The notes below the pieces were generated by a model that was not told the origin of the DNA, did no database searches, and saw nothing but the letters and a program-made list of their open reading frames with translations. Source: Serratia proteamaculans (lineage in GTDB: Bacteria; Pseudomonadota; Gammaproteobacteria; Enterobacterales; Enterobacteriaceae). Taken from it: a DNA stretch of 64,000 nucleotides. The DNA is taken from contig NZ_SWDE01000001.1 in NCBI RefSeq assembly GCF_013337185.1, forward strand, positions 1,054,001 to 1,118,000. Direction: 5' to 3'. Of the stretch, positions 1-18,380 are shown piece by piece; the first letter of the stretch is position 1; the number at the start of each line of letters is the position of its first letter. The position numbers were made by a program, and so were the translations under genes.

Positions 1-633
1 AACTGCTTCTGTGTCTCGATGGGCAGCAATCGTACCGACACCTGGTCGGCAGCGGTGCGTTTTAGTGAGTATGGGGCAAAAATAAGCGTGAAAGACGCCG
101 ACCTGTTGCCATTCTTTGCCGATCTTGGTGCTCAGTGCGACTATACGCCGAGCTTTGTCGAGCAAAACCGGGAGCAAGTGCGTACACCGGACAGCGTTTG
201 TGACGACCCGCAAAAAATCCGCAAAATAGTTACCGAGCATCCACTTTGGCAAACTTACGATTCCCGCTGTATCAGTTGCGGACGCTGCACTACGGGTTGC
301 CCTACCTGTTCCTGCTACAGCGTTTTTGATCTCGCTTACGAAGAGAATCCCCAGCGCGGTGAGCGCCGTCGCCAATGGAGCAGTTGCCTGGTGCCTGACT
401 TTAGCAATATGGCCGGTGGTCACGGTTTTCGTCCACAGCCAGGTAACCGTCTGCGCTACCGTGCGCTACACAAAGTCAACGATTACAAAGCTCGCGCCCA
501 GGGGACAGAACACATGTGCGTCGGCTGCGGACGTTGCGACGACCGCTGCCCGCAGTACATAAAATTCTCGCTGATCATCAACAAAATGACCGATGCCGTT
601 CAGCAGGCCCTGGCGCAGGAGGAGAGTGTATGA
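1..633 (+). CDS. asrA: Anaerobic sulfite reductase subunit A (C-terminal part)
   Basis: Iron-sulfur electron-transfer subunit of the cytoplasmic NADH-dependent siroheme sulfite reductase AsrABC, which reduces sulfite to sulfide during anaerobic growth. The reading frame is open from base 1, so the start lies outside the window and 210 residues are visible. Two ferredoxin-type [4Fe-4S] motifs are seen, [14 protein letters not shown] and [14 protein letters not shown]. The stop TGA overlaps the asrB start in an ATGA junction, which indicates translational coupling. Gene order asrA-asrB-asrC is that of Salmonella. Assignment is firm. Confidence 0.95.
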   Translation, partial: NCFCVSMGSNRTDTWSAAVRFSEYGAKISVKDADLLPFFADLGAQCDYTPSFVEQNREQVRTPDSVCDDPQKIRKIVTEHPLWQTYDSRCISCGRCTTGCPTCSCYSVFDLAYEENPQRGERRRQWSSCLVPDFSNMAGGHGFRPQPGNRLRYRALHKVNDYKARAQGTEHMCVGCGRCDDRCPQYIKFSLIINKMTDAVQQALAQEESV

Positions 634-1448
634 GCCATCAATGTACCAGTCATAAGTCTGAGCATGCTCTACAGCCCACCGCTTATAAGATTATCGATAT
701 CGATAAACACACCGCTCTGGAATGGAATTTCCGCGTTGCCACCCACTTTCCAACCCAGCTCGGCCAGTTCGTTGAGGTTTCTCTGCCGTTAATCGGCGAA
801 GCACCGATTTCCGTTTCTGACTGCGGTGACGGCTGGATCGACCTGCTGATCCGTAACGTCGGGAAAGTGACCAGCGCTCTGTTTCAACTAAAGGTCGGCG
901 ATAACCTGTGGCTACGCGGCAGCTATGGGAAGGGTTATCCTCTTGAAGCGTTGCGCAATAAACCCCTGCTGGTAGTCGCTGGTGGCACCGGTGTAGCGCC
1001 AGTAAAAGGAATACTGCGCTACTTCAGTGAGAATCCATCTGAGATAGCCAATCTGGATATGATCCTTGGCTACAAAAACCGTGACAGCGTGCTCTATAAA
1101 CAAGAAATGATGCAATGGCGCGATGTCCACAACCTGATTCTGACCCTGGATGAAGGGGAAAAAGACGAACTCCACCGTGTCGGGCGTGTGACCGAGCATC
1201 TGGAAACGCTGGCAATCCCAAATCCGGAGTTGACCCAAGCCATTGTGGTGGGTCCGCCCATCATGATCAAATTCACGGTTCAGATGCTGAGAAGCCGTGG
1301 TTTAAGCCCTGAACAAATTTGGGTCGATTACGAGCGCCGGATGGCCTGTTCGGTAGGCAAATGCGGACATTGCCGGATGGGTGAAGTATACGTCTGCGTC
1401 GATGGCCCAGTGTTCAACTATGCCCAGGCCCAAGCCTTTGCTGACTAA
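630..1448 (+). CDS. asrB: Anaerobic sulfite reductase subunit B (flavin/NADH module)
   Basis: Probable NAD(P)H-oxidising flavoprotein subunit that feeds electrons through AsrA to AsrC. It has 272 residues, the usual AsrB length. The N-terminal half is a ferredoxin-reductase FAD barrel, followed by a nucleotide-binding segment ([13 protein letters not shown]). The C-terminus carries a PyrK-type [2Fe-2S] cysteine cluster (CSVGKCGHC, then C). The ATG at 630 overlaps the asrA stop. A longer frame beginning at 516 is rejected because its extra N-terminus lies entirely inside asrA. Confidence 0.95.
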   Translation: MSHQCTSHKSEHALQPTAYKIIDIDKHTALEWNFRVATHFPTQLGQFVEVSLPLIGEAPISVSDCGDGWIDLLIRNVGKVTSALFQLKVGDNLWLRGSYGKGYPLEALRNKPLLVVAGGTGVAPVKGILRYFSENPSEIANLDMILGYKNRDSVLYKQEMMQWRDVHNLILTLDEGEKDELHRVGRVTEHLETLAIPNPELTQAIVVGPPIMIKFTVQMLRSRGLSPEQIWVDYERRMACSVGKCGHCRMGEVYVCVDGPVFNYAQAQAFAD

Positions 1449-1459
1449 GGAGCGCTACC

Positions 1460-2476
1460 ATGAGTATAGATATTGATATCATCAAACTGCGAGCGCTTAA
1501 CGAATACCGGCTATCAAAAGTCCGCGGAGAAGCGATGATCAGCGTGCGTATTCCAGGCGGTATTCTCCCTGCCCATCTGCTTTCCGTTGCGCAGAACATT
1601 GCAGAAACCTGGGGAAACGGCCAGATCCACCTGACGACCCGACAGAAACTGGCGATGCCCGGCATTCGCTACGAAGATATTGATAAGGTTAATGCGGCGC
1701 TGGAACCCTTTATTCGCGACATTGAAATAGGGTTGTGCGATGTCAACGTTGAGGATACGAAAGCAGGTTACCTGACCATTGGCGGCCGAAATATCGTCGC
1801 CTGTCAGGGCAGCCGCATCTGCCAGAAAGCCAATACCGATAGTACAGGGCTGGCACAACGCCTGGAGAAACTGGTTTATCCGAGCCGCTATCACCTGAAA
1901 GTGGTGTTGACAGGCTGCCCCAATGATTGCGCGAAGGCATACATGGCCGATATCGGTATTATCGGTATCGCCAGGATACGCTTTAACGCCGATCGCTGCA
2001 TTGGCTGTGGAGCCTGCGTGAAAAGCTGTAGTCACTACGCGGTCAACTGCCTGAGCCTGAAGAATGGCAAAGCGGTGAAAGAAAAATCCCTCTGTATCGG
2101 CTGCGGTGAATGTGTGTTGGCCTGTCCGACGCTGGCCTGGCAGCGTGAACCGGAGCCACTGTTTCAGGTTCGTCTCGGCGGCCGCACCAGTAAGAAAACA
2201 CCGCGTATCGGCAAGATCTTCCTCAATTGGGTAACGGAAGAGGTTATCACTCAGTTGATACCCAATATTTTTGAGTTTGAAAAAGAGATGCTGGGCGGCA
2301 AGCCAATTTATTTGCACATGGGACATTTGATCGACAAAGGCGGCTATATGCACTTTAAAGAGAGCGTTCTGAAAGATCTGAAGCTTAACCCTGGCGCTCA
2401 TGTTGCTGAAAGGATCTACTGGGCGGAAGACGAGTATGTCGCGGGTATTCACGTAAAACCAGCCGCTGGACAGTAG
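1460..2476 (+). CDS. asrC: Anaerobic sulfite reductase subunit C (siroheme subunit)
   Basis: Catalytic siroheme/[4Fe-4S] subunit that reduces sulfite to sulfide; 338 residues. The siroheme-cluster cysteines are present as CQGSRIC and, further on, CPNDC. Two ferredoxin motifs follow (CIGCGACVKSC and CIGCGECVLAC), as is typical of AsrC and of small dissimilatory-type reductases. An SD sequence (AAGGAG) precedes the ATG by a short gap. It is the last gene of the asr operon, and a strong bidirectional hairpin follows at 2529. Confidence 0.95.
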   Translation: MSIDIDIIKLRALNEYRLSKVRGEAMISVRIPGGILPAHLLSVAQNIAETWGNGQIHLTTRQKLAMPGIRYEDIDKVNAALEPFIRDIEIGLCDVNVEDTKAGYLTIGGRNIVACQGSRICQKANTDSTGLAQRLEKLVYPSRYHLKVVLTGCPNDCAKAYMADIGIIGIARIRFNADRCIGCGACVKSCSHYAVNCLSLKNGKAVKEKSLCIGCGECVLACPTLAWQREPEPLFQVRLGGRTSKKTPRIGKIFLNWVTEEVITQLIPNIFEFEKEMLGGKPIYLHMGHLIDKGGYMHFKESVLKDLKLNPGAHVAERIYWAEDEYVAGIHVKPAAGQ

Positions 2477-2528
2477 CTTTCCCGACAATAAATTGAGACG
2501 TATTTAAGCGTTGGCTTGTGTATTAAAC

Positions 2529-2560
2529 ACTAAAAACCACGACATGCCGTGGTTTTTAGT
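2529..2560. terminator. Bidirectional rho-independent terminator after asrC
   Basis: A perfect 13-bp stem (ACTAAAAACCACG with its complement) encloses a 6-base loop. A and T tracts form its flanks, so it can end asrC transcription on the plus strand and also the clpP-like operon coming from the right. Confidence 0.85.
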
Positions 2561-2686
2561 ATTCACAGGTGACGTTGATTTTAGCCCATGCAAAGCAATA
2601 ATTTACTACGTATAAACAGGGAGCATTCAATGATCACTACACACGTATTCTTCACTGAGCCTGTCGGATAATATGACGATACTTTG

Positions 2687-3280
2687 TCACCGTCCCCGCA
2701 GCACCTTATCCACCAGCCCCCACTCCACCGCCTCATCGGCACTCATAAAATGGTCGCGGTCGAGTGCTCGCTCGACCTCTTCATAGCTGCGGCCACAATG
2801 TTTGGCGTATAGCGTAATTACGCTGTGCTTGGTGCGTTTCATCTCTTCGGCGTGGATCAGAATATCCGATGCCTGGCCTTGAAAACCGCCCAGCGGCTGA
2901 TGCACATGCAGGCTGGCATTGGGCAGCGCCATGCGGTGGCCTGCTTCCCCGGCCATCAGCAGGAAGGAACCCATCGAACGCGCAGTACCCATACACAGGG
3001 TATGCACCGGCGCATTGATGTAATTCATGGTGTCATAGATGGCAAAGCCGCTGGTGATCACCCCGCCCGGCGAGTTGATATACAGATGGATCGGTTTCTC
3101 CGGATTTTCGGCTTCCAAAAACAGCAACTGGGCGCACAGCATTTCGGCAATCTGATCGTTGACCTCTCCGTTCAGGAAAACGATGCGGTCACGCAGCAAT
3201 CTCGAATAAATGTCGAAAGAACGTTCGCCCTGGCTGGTCTGTTCAACCACCATAGGGACGAGCAGCATCGATTCACGCAC
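2687..3280 (-). CDS. ClpP-family serine protease (second ClpP paralogue)
   Basis: Protease subunit of the Clp family, 197 residues. The catalytic triad is intact at Ser102 (GTARSMGS), His127 (HVHQPLGG) and Asp176 (LDRDHF), each offset by five from mature E. coli ClpP. The residues around Ser102 differ from the canonical GQAASMGA. The gene is not next to clpX or tig, so it is a paralogue and not the housekeeping copy. It lies 44 bp downstream of the SRPBCC gene on the same strand and may form an operon with it and the ArsR gene. Which unfoldase partners it cannot be read from the sequence. Confidence 0.88.
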   Translation of the reverse strand: MRESMLLVPMVVEQTSQGERSFDIYSRLLRDRIVFLNGEVNDQIAEMLCAQLLFLEAENPEKPIHLYINSPGGVITSGFAIYDTMNYINAPVHTLCMGTARSMGSFLLMAGEAGHRMALPNASLHVHQPLGGFQGQASDILIHAEEMKRTKHSVITLYAKHCGRSYEEVERALDRDHFMSADEAVEWGLVDKVLRGR

Positions 3281-3324
3281 GGGTGAACTCCTGTTTTCAG
3301 ATGTGGAATGGGAAAGATTGGCCG

Positions 3325-3663
3325 TCAGGCCGCGCGCATCAGGTGCCGTCCGCTGTCGTTCGCCGCCGTCAGCCAGGTATCGTCCAGCCGGTGGATGACG
3401 CGTAACAGGCTGCCGCCAGCGGCGGTGGGCAAAATTTGCAAGGTTACGGTGCTTTCAAGGAACGGCGGCCGATCATCGCGCATCCGGTAACTGATTTCTT
3501 CGCCCGGCGTCACCGCCACCGGTTCGACATCGGCCAATACGCGGGTTGGCAACCATTGTTCGCGCAATGCCGGAATGCCAATCGCCCGCCAGACTTTTTC
3601 GGGCGGCGCATCAAGTGAATATTCCAGCACTAGCGGCTGTGGATTAGCGTCGGTCTGGTTCAT
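3325..3663 (-). CDS. SRPBCC (START/AHSA1-like) domain protein
   Basis: A 112-residue protein of the activator-of-Hsp90/SRPBCC fold, recognised by the pattern [28 protein letters not shown] and the C-terminal [13 protein letters not shown]. Such proteins bind hydrophobic ligands, and many are encoded beside ArsR repressors as here. The start chosen is the ATG at 3663, which overlaps the ArsR stop (ATGA). The longer frame to 3738 lies inside the ArsR gene. Ligand unknown. Confidence 0.8.
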   Translation of the reverse strand: MNQTDANPQPLVLEYSLDAPPEKVWRAIGIPALREQWLPTRVLADVEPVAVTPGEEISYRMRDDRPPFLESTVTLQILPTAAGGSLLRVIHRLDDTWLTAANDSGRHLMRAA

Positions 3664-3974
3664 TGATCCATATCCTTTAGCAAAATATTCAGCTGATTGA
3701 TGCGCTCCGGCCAGAAGGCACGGTACTTGTCCAGCCATTGAGCAATCAATGCCAGGCCCTGCGGGTTCACCTGATAATTAACAAAACGTCCTTGTCGCGC
3801 CTCGCACACCAGGCCCGCCTGGCGCAATACCGCCAGATGCTGGGACATGGCCGATTGGCTGATCGGCATACCTTCACGCAGCGCACTGGCATTCATGCCG
3901 CCAGCCGCCAGTTTCTCGAAGATGGTACGACGAGTAGGATCCGCCAGCGCCTTGAAGATGTCATTTTCATTCAT
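3660..3974 (-). CDS. ArsR-family transcriptional repressor
   Basis: A 104-residue winged-helix regulator with the family pattern IFKALADPTRRTIFEKLA near the N-terminus and the recognition helix ISQSAMSQHLAVLRQAGLV. The usual metal-binding cysteine box (ELCVCDL) is absent, so it is probably one of the non-metal ArsR proteins paired with SRPBCC genes. A perfect inverted repeat covers its start codon, which suggests autorepression. First gene of a likely three-gene operon with the SRPBCC and ClpP-like genes. Confidence 0.87.
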   Translation of the reverse strand: MNENDIFKALADPTRRTIFEKLAAGGMNASALREGMPISQSAMSQHLAVLRQAGLVCEARQGRFVNYQVNPQGLALIAQWLDKYRAFWPERINQLNILLKDMDQ

Positions 3975-3991
3975 GACTAAACATTAGTCAT
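3973..3991 (-). promoter_or_regulatory. Inverted-repeat operator overlapping the ArsR start
   Basis: ATGACTAA, a 3-base spacer (ACA) and TTAGTCAT form a perfect 8-bp inverted repeat that includes part of the ArsR start codon. This size and placement suit an ArsR dimer site. Binding by this regulator is inferred. Confidence 0.6.
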
Positions 3992-4052
3992 CACTTATCT
4001 AATGCGCAAGTTTATCGGGGAATGAGAGTGGCGCTTATCCGAGCCGCCATTT

Positions 4053-4078
4053 AAAACCCCTCAGCGGGCGCCGAGGGG
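4053..4078 (-). terminator. Rho-independent terminator after ygjI
   Basis: On the minus strand CCCCTC and GAGGGG pair around a GC-rich loop, followed directly by TTTTAA. It lies 20 bp past the permease stop. Confidence 0.75.
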
Positions 4079-4098
4079 CGAGTTTTATCGATAATGGA

Positions 4099-5643
<1,545 letters not shown>

Positions 5644-5709
5644 TCAAGCTGCAGCCTTGCCGGCGGCAACCTGAAAGCGATGGGGCTTATTTTTAATAAG
5701 AGACTTTCA

Positions 5710-9310
<3,601 letters not shown>

Positions 9311-9442
9311 ACAGATCATATTTACCCAATGCCGACGGGATCACAAAAAATATTAAATATCGCTTTTAATCATGACGTTAATTTTTACTCTGGCGAGCCT
9401 CTCTGTGCAGCCGCCATCGGCATGCCGCACAGGGAAGATTAA

Positions 9443-10429
<987 letters not shown>

Positions 10430-10628
10430 TCAATCGATAGACAAAACGCTAGCTTACCGGGACAGCTCAGCAAGGTATACGCCCTGATGCTCCATCCCCC
10501 CTTTTATCCGTCGGAAACCTCCTTATCGCAGCCTGCACGGCGCTTGCCGACGGTTCGCAATGCTCAGTAGCGAAGATACCGATTTCACCCTTTGTGATCA
10601 AGTTAACGATTTACTGATTTTGCGATAT

Positions 10629-10650
10629 TTTTTACTAAATATTTTACTAA
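10629..10650 (+). promoter_or_regulatory. Candidate EbgR operator before ygjJ
   Basis: TTTTACTAA occurs twice here with a 3-base spacer, giving an imperfect palindrome around the AAATATTT core. The stretch matches the ebgA-proximal site at 9290-9310 almost base for base. It sits in the 330-bp ebgR-ygjJ intergenic region, about 105 bp before ygjJ. This suggests that ygjJK belongs to the EbgR regulon. No other clear feature was found in this gap. Confidence 0.6.
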
Positions 10651-10732
10651 TATAACTGCCGCTTTACCGTTCTGCTTAAGACGGTTTTTTTACCTCCTCC
10701 CAGGGAAATGGGGTCGACCCACTTGGTGTTAA

Positions 10733-14256
<3,524 letters not shown>

Positions 14257-14267
14257 TCTCGCCGTTA

Positions 14268-14298
14268 CCCTGCCAGGCCGCCCAACTGGCAGGGTTTT
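14268..14298 (+). terminator. Rho-independent terminator after ygjK
   Basis: CCCTGCCAG and CTGGCAGGG form a 9-bp stem with a 9-base loop, followed by TTTT. It lies 11 bp past the ygjK stop. Confidence 0.85.
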
Positions 14299-14306
14299 CG
14301 CTCGGG

Positions 14307-14732
14307 CTAGGATTTAATCGGGACCACCAGTACGTCAACATTCAACTGATTGATCGCATGCTGGGTAGAGGAAAACAGCTTGTTCCACAGGTCATGGTGA
14401 TGGCCGAAGATCACCAGATCGATGCTTTTATCCACCACCGCATTTTGCAATTGCTCGGTGAAATCACCGCGTCCAATAATCACCTCGTTGATCGGGTAAT
14501 TCACGTTTTGGGTCAGCGGCTCCAGCTCTTTTTTGATCTTGTCTTCAAAAGAACCCCCGTCGTAACTCTTCTCCGAGAAACCAATCGCGGCATGGTAGGT
14601 ATCGTAGTAAATATCCACGTAAATAAGGGAAAGTTTAGCCTGCAGCGCAGCGGCCAAGCGCGCGCCTTTTTCCACCAGCCGTTTGCCGTCATCACTCAGG
14701 TCGGTGGCGATAACAATATGTTGATAACACAT
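14307..14732 (-). CDS. Universal stress protein, UspA family
   Basis: Cytoplasmic UspA-fold protein of 141 residues. The N-terminus MCYQHIVIATDLS and the nucleotide-loop-like GHHHDLWNKLFSS resemble UspA and its paralogues. The ATG at 14732 is preferred over 14747 because AGGAGG lies six bases ahead of it. It is convergent with ygjK. Which E. coli Usp is the closest orthologue is not clear. Confidence 0.9.
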   Translation of the reverse strand: MCYQHIVIATDLSDDGKRLVEKGARLAAALQAKLSLIYVDIYYDTYHAAIGFSEKSYDGGSFEDKIKKELEPLTQNVNYPINEVIIGRGDFTEQLQNAVVDKSIDLVIFGHHHDLWNKLFSSTQHAINQLNVDVLVVPIKS

Positions 14733-14888
14733 AGCGCCTCCTGTCATTGATTCAGTAGAGACCCCAGCTTCTGCGATAACATTAGCGTTATAGCATTATG
14801 GTTAATTTTAGTTCAGAAATGCGGCGATCGGACGAGGATATCAGGCTAAATAGCCCCGTGGCCGGGGCCTGATGAAAAGATATTGTTC

Positions 14889-16286
14889 TTATTCTGCATT
14901 CTGCCGGTACGGGGTATAGACCCCGTTCAGGCTTTCGAGGAAGGCGACAATATCGTCGACATCCTGCTGTGGCAGTTCGCTACCCACCTGATAGCGCAAC
15001 ATCAGTTTTACCGCCTGATCCAGCGTAGCAACATCACCACGATGAAAATAAGGCGCGGTCTGAGCCACATTGCGCAAGCCTGGCACCTTCTGGCGTAACC
15101 TGTCACGCACGTCACTGGTGACGTTCATACGCCCAATATCTGCTGGGGTGATTTCGCCAAAATCAAAATCACGCTTCAGCCCCAAAGGCTCAAAAGAGCG
15201 GCCGCCTAAAATGATCCCTGCATGGCAGGTGGCGCATTTGTTGTCTTTAAATAATTGATAGCCGCGTTTTTGCTGCATCGTCATGGCGTTTTCATCACCG
15301 CGCAGCCAATTATCGAAAGGTGCATTCGGGGTGATTAAGGTTTTTTCAAATTCGGCGATGGCATCGGTAATATTCTCGCCGCTGAGCCCTTGTGGATAGA
15401 CCGCAGCAAAGTCGCGGGTCAGCCGCGGATCTTTGTCGAGTTTATTGATGATTTCATCCCAGGATTTGGAGGCCATTTCTATCGGGTTTAATGGTGGCCC
15501 ACCGGCCTGTGCCTGTAGGGTCGGCGCACGGCCATCCCAGAATTGTTCACTATTGAACACCGAATTAAACACCGTTGGCGCGTTAATTGGCCCCACCGCG
15601 CCGCCAACCCCGATTGAGGTTTTTCTTCCATCTACCCCACCGGTGTTCAACGAATGACAGTGAGCACAGGAAATAGTGTTATCCCCAGACAGGCGTGGAT
15701 CGTGATAAAGCCGAAAACCCAATGCCACCTTTCGCCCATCAACCGGCAATGTTTTGGGGATCGGTTGAACGGGTTCATTGCGATGGGATTCTGCGGTATC
15801 GGCACTGGCGTAATAACGCGCACGTTGCTGAGCTATCCAGGTGAGAAAGATTTCCCGTTCAGTGGGATTGATCTGCCCAGCCCAATGCAATGCCACATAG
15901 CGGGTGGGTGGCATGGTTTGGTGCTGCATTACCCACTCAATTTTATTCAGGTCGTTTTGTGCCTGCGGCCTATCTTTAATCAGGGCGCTGCGCACGGGCT
16001 CCAGGTTGAAGGAGGAGTAACCCAGACGAATATCGTATTCCATCAACTGTTTGGCGATGGGAACAGAGGCATAGAACGGAAGCGAAGCCGACGGGGTATG
16101 GCAATAATCGCAGCCCTTTTCTCTTAGCAACCCAAGCACCTGGTTATTCTGTTCCGCTGTGGAACGCAGTACCGAGCCATTCTGAATACGCTGGGTATCG
16201 AGATGCCAGACATAGCCGGCCAAAGCGAAATAAACCAACGCAACAGCTGCAATGGAAATCGCCGCAATACGGGTGACCTTTTTCAT
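14889..16286 (-). CDS. yhjA: YhjA/Ccp, tri-haem quinol (cytochrome c) peroxidase
   Basis: Membrane-anchored periplasmic peroxidase that reduces H2O2 with quinol-derived electrons. It has 465 residues, as in E. coli. There is one N-terminal membrane anchor (about residues 6-26). Three CXXCH haem sites are at 59-63 (CDYCH), 207-211 (CAHCH) and 351-355 (CATCH); the first marks the extra N-terminal domain of this subfamily. The ATG at 16286 has AAGGAA five bases upstream. An FNR-box-like site with a matching -10 lies upstream, in line with the anaerobic FNR/OxyR control known for E. coli yhjA. Confidence 0.92.
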   Translation of the reverse strand: MKKVTRIAAISIAAVALVYFALAGYVWHLDTQRIQNGSVLRSTAEQNNQVLGLLREKGCDYCHTPSASLPFYASVPIAKQLMEYDIRLGYSSFNLEPVRSALIKDRPQAQNDLNKIEWVMQHQTMPPTRYVALHWAGQINPTEREIFLTWIAQQRARYYASADTAESHRNEPVQPIPKTLPVDGRKVALGFRLYHDPRLSGDNTISCAHCHSLNTGGVDGRKTSIGVGGAVGPINAPTVFNSVFNSEQFWDGRAPTLQAQAGGPPLNPIEMASKSWDEIINKLDKDPRLTRDFAAVYPQGLSGENITDAIAEFEKTLITPNAPFDNWLRGDENAMTMQQKRGYQLFKDNKCATCHAGIILGGRSFEPLGLKRDFDFGEITPADIGRMNVTSDVRDRLRQKVPGLRNVAQTAPYFHRGDVATLDQAVKLMLRYQVGSELPQQDVDDIVAFLESLNGVYTPYRQNAE

Positions 16287-16330
16287 TTCTCTTTCCTTAT
16301 GAGACATTGCCGACCAAATAAACGTCGTCA

Positions 16331-16375
16331 AATAATATTAAACAGAGGGCGAGTAATACTTTTGACGACAATCAA
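16331..16375 (-). promoter_or_regulatory. FNR box and -10 element of yhjA
   Basis: On the minus strand TTGAT-TGTC-GTCAA (16362-16375) matches the FNR consensus at 9 of 10 positions. A TAATATTAT -10-like stretch follows about 25 bp downstream. That spacing fits a class II FNR-activated promoter with the box centred near -41.5. The start site and 5' UTR length (about 40 nt) are inferred. The rest of the 16287-16620 gap is AT-rich and shows no further feature. Confidence 0.65.
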
Positions 16376-16620
16376 TAAATCCCACAGCCATTACCTATAG
16401 CTGTAATAGCATTGGTCTATCAATTAGGCGTTGCAAGCTTCCAGATAAATAACCGATTAGATTAAATCAGCAACAATTAAACCTTCAGACATTCACTGAA
16501 TTAATGAGTATTTGAATTATTATTAAAAATTAAAACGAGCAGAAGAAAATAAAAATGTTATTTGCACGGCGAGATTACTGCAGGCAGCGCTCGCGTGCAA
16601 TAGCGAGCGCCACCGGGGGT

Positions 16621-17139
16621 TCAACGCACGCGTTGAACTTCAAACCAAACGTTGCACACCGACAGGATCAGCGTGTTGGCGTCTTTTTGCAGCACATTGT
16701 CTCCCGGAACGCCGTCGGTGCCCTGATCGGTGATGCCTTTGATCGGCGTATCGGCATGCTGGATCATCACCCGTTCTACCGCCGGCGTGCTGATGCCCAG
16801 CATCGGGAAGTCGATATAAGAACTGCTGCCGGAATTGTCTTCGACAAACTCCTGCGCCTCGACCGTGCTGAGGGTGGCGCCTTCATTTTTCAACTCGGTG
16901 CCATTCCAGCTGAAACCGTCGGCCTTGTAACTGATTTTGCCGCCGATCAGGCTTTTGGCCTGTTGCTCGTCCCAGCAACCGACGGTTTGCGTCGGCAGGA
17001 TCTTGCTGACGTGCCAGTTGCCCAGCAGCGTTTTAGGGATTGGTTCCACCACCGCATCCGCCGCCTGCACCTGAGTTGCTGATACACAAGTCAAAACCAC
17101 CAATGGCAGCAGCGCCTTGCGCCAGATGTTAAATTGCAT
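16621..17139 (-). CDS. Exported protein of unknown function
   Basis: A 172-residue protein with a clear signal peptide (MQFNIWRKALLPLVVLTCVSATQVQA, cleavage after AQA-like residues). The mature part begins GNWHVSKILP, resembles small lipocalin-like or beta-barrel folds, and holds two cysteines that could form a periplasmic disulfide (VGCWDEQ and LSVCNVW). I do not recognise a family. It is a single gene with no clear operon partner. Confidence 0.7.
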   Translation of the reverse strand: MQFNIWRKALLPLVVLTCVSATQVQAADAVVEPIPKTLLGNWHVSKILPTQTVGCWDEQQAKSLIGGKISYKADGFSWNGTELKNEGATLSTVEAQEFVEDNSGSSSYIDFPMLGISTPAVERVMIQHADTPIKGITDQGTDGVPGDNVLQKDANTLILSVCNVWFEVQRVR

Positions 17140-17377
17140 GTTATTTTCCTTTGACTATTCGCGCCCCTGTCGGGCTTTCCGCCATCATAATAAGGGGGCG
17201 GAACCTGCGTCAAAACAAAGTGAGTATCAGGGCACAAACAGGGAGGATGTTGCTCATAGCAAATCGCTATTAATCATAGTGAATCAGTATTTTATTTTAG
17301 CCAGAGGATTATCTACAGTCACTGCCACTATTCAGCCTGCAATAACCAGCAGGCTATTTTGACAAGGACTCTGGGAA

Positions 17378-18187
17378 ATGACATTGAAAAATCTCGCCAC
17401 CACGCTGGCCGTGATCGGCACCCTGCTGCTGACCGCCTGCGGCCCGACCGCGCAAGACAACCACCACATCAAAGTCGGTATCAGTGCCGGCATCGATCAG
17501 TCTTTGTGGGCGGTGGTGCAAAAAGTCGCCAAGCAAAAGTACGACCTGGATGTGGAAGTGGTGACATTCACTGATTACGTGTTGCCCAACGAAGCGCTGA
17601 ATAACGGCGATCTGGATATCAACGCCTTCCAGCATAAGCCTTATCTGGACAAGCAGGTTCAGGAGCGTGGCTACAAACTGGTGGCGGTGGGCAACACCTT
17701 CGTTTACCCGATTGCCGGTTACTCGAAAAAGATCTCTTCCCTCAGCCAACTGCCCGACGGCGCGCAGGTCGCGGTGCCGAACGACCCAACCAACCTTGGC
17801 CGTTCACTGCTGCTGTTGCAAAAACAGGGACTGATCGGGCTGAAGGACGGCGTCGGACTGCTGCCGACCTCATTGGATATTGTCAGCAACCCGAAGAAGT
17901 TGAAAATCGTTGAGATTGAAGCGCCACAGTTACCGCGTGCGCTGGACGACAAACAAATCGCACTGGCGATTATCAACACCAACTACTCCAGCCAAATTGG
18001 GCTGACACCAGGCAGAGACGGATTGTTTGTCGAAGACAAGCACTCGCCGTACGTCAATATTTTCGCCAGTCGGGTGGATAACCAAAACAACGAGAACGTG
18101 AAAAACCTGGTCAAGGCCTACCAGACCGATGAGGTCGCCGCCAGCGCCGCTGAAATCTACAAGGGCGACGCGGTTAAAGGCTGGTAA
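17378..18187 (+). CDS. MetQ/NlpA-family substrate-binding lipoprotein
   Basis: Inner-membrane lipoprotein of 269 residues in the methionine-binding MetQ/NlpA family. The lipobox is LLTAC near residue 20, and family patterns are KVGISAG, FTDYVLPNEALNNGDLDINAFQHKPYLD and VAVPNDPTNLGRSL. No metN or metI lies beside it, so it is an orphan like E. coli NlpA and may serve the MetNI transporter encoded elsewhere. A strong terminator follows. Confidence 0.88.
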   Translation: MTLKNLATTLAVIGTLLLTACGPTAQDNHHIKVGISAGIDQSLWAVVQKVAKQKYDLDVEVVTFTDYVLPNEALNNGDLDINAFQHKPYLDKQVQERGYKLVAVGNTFVYPIAGYSKKISSLSQLPDGAQVAVPNDPTNLGRSLLLLQKQGLIGLKDGVGLLPTSLDIVSNPKKLKIVEIEAPQLPRALDDKQIALAIINTNYSSQIGLTPGRDGLFVEDKHSPYVNIFASRVDNQNNENVKNLVKAYQTDEVAASAAEIYKGDAVKGW

Positions 18188-18198
18188 TTCGTAATTCA

Positions 18199-18224
18199 CC
18201 CCGTGGCAACCGTCACGGGGTTTC
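18199..18224 (+). terminator. Rho-independent terminator after the NlpA-like gene
   Basis: CCCCGTG and CACGGGG pair around an 8-base loop and are followed by TTTCT. Confidence 0.75.
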
Positions 18225-18322
18225 TCCCTCCGCTCCTCATCCCCCCGCGATATTTCCGCTCGTTTTTCACCCACACAGATCACAAATCAAGCAATGCACA
18301 CTAGGTGAAAAAAGCTGCAATG

Positions 18323-18332
18323 TTGTATACAA
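18323..18332 (+). promoter_or_regulatory. GntR/FadR-type operator TTGTATACAA
   Basis: A perfect 10-bp palindrome about 50 bp before the TAXI-TRAP gene. It has the TNGTNNNACNA form typical of FadR-subfamily GntR regulators. The operon it precedes encodes such a regulator, so autoregulation is likely. Confidence 0.65.
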
Positions 18333-18380
18333 GTTTGCGTAAATGTTTTCTATTTGTTTCAAACACCTCGGATGGAAATA

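Noticed and set aside
1514-2488. 324-codon open frame antisense to asrC
   Set aside because: A shadow of asrC, which has all its Fe-S motifs on the plus strand.
2630-2671. 14-codon frame (MITTHVFFTEPVG) with GGGAG ahead of it
   Set aside because: The ribosome site is plausible but the frame is too short and has no other support. It may be a remnant or chance.
14854-14870. GCCCC/GGGGC hairpin between the universal stress gene and yhjA
   Set aside because: It could end yhjA transcription, but the stem is short and the following T-run is broken, so it was not listed as a terminator.
16587-16610. Perfect 8-bp inverted repeat GCGCTCGC/GCGAGCGC after the exported-protein gene
   Set aside because: No T-run on either strand, so it is not called a terminator; no other role could be supported.
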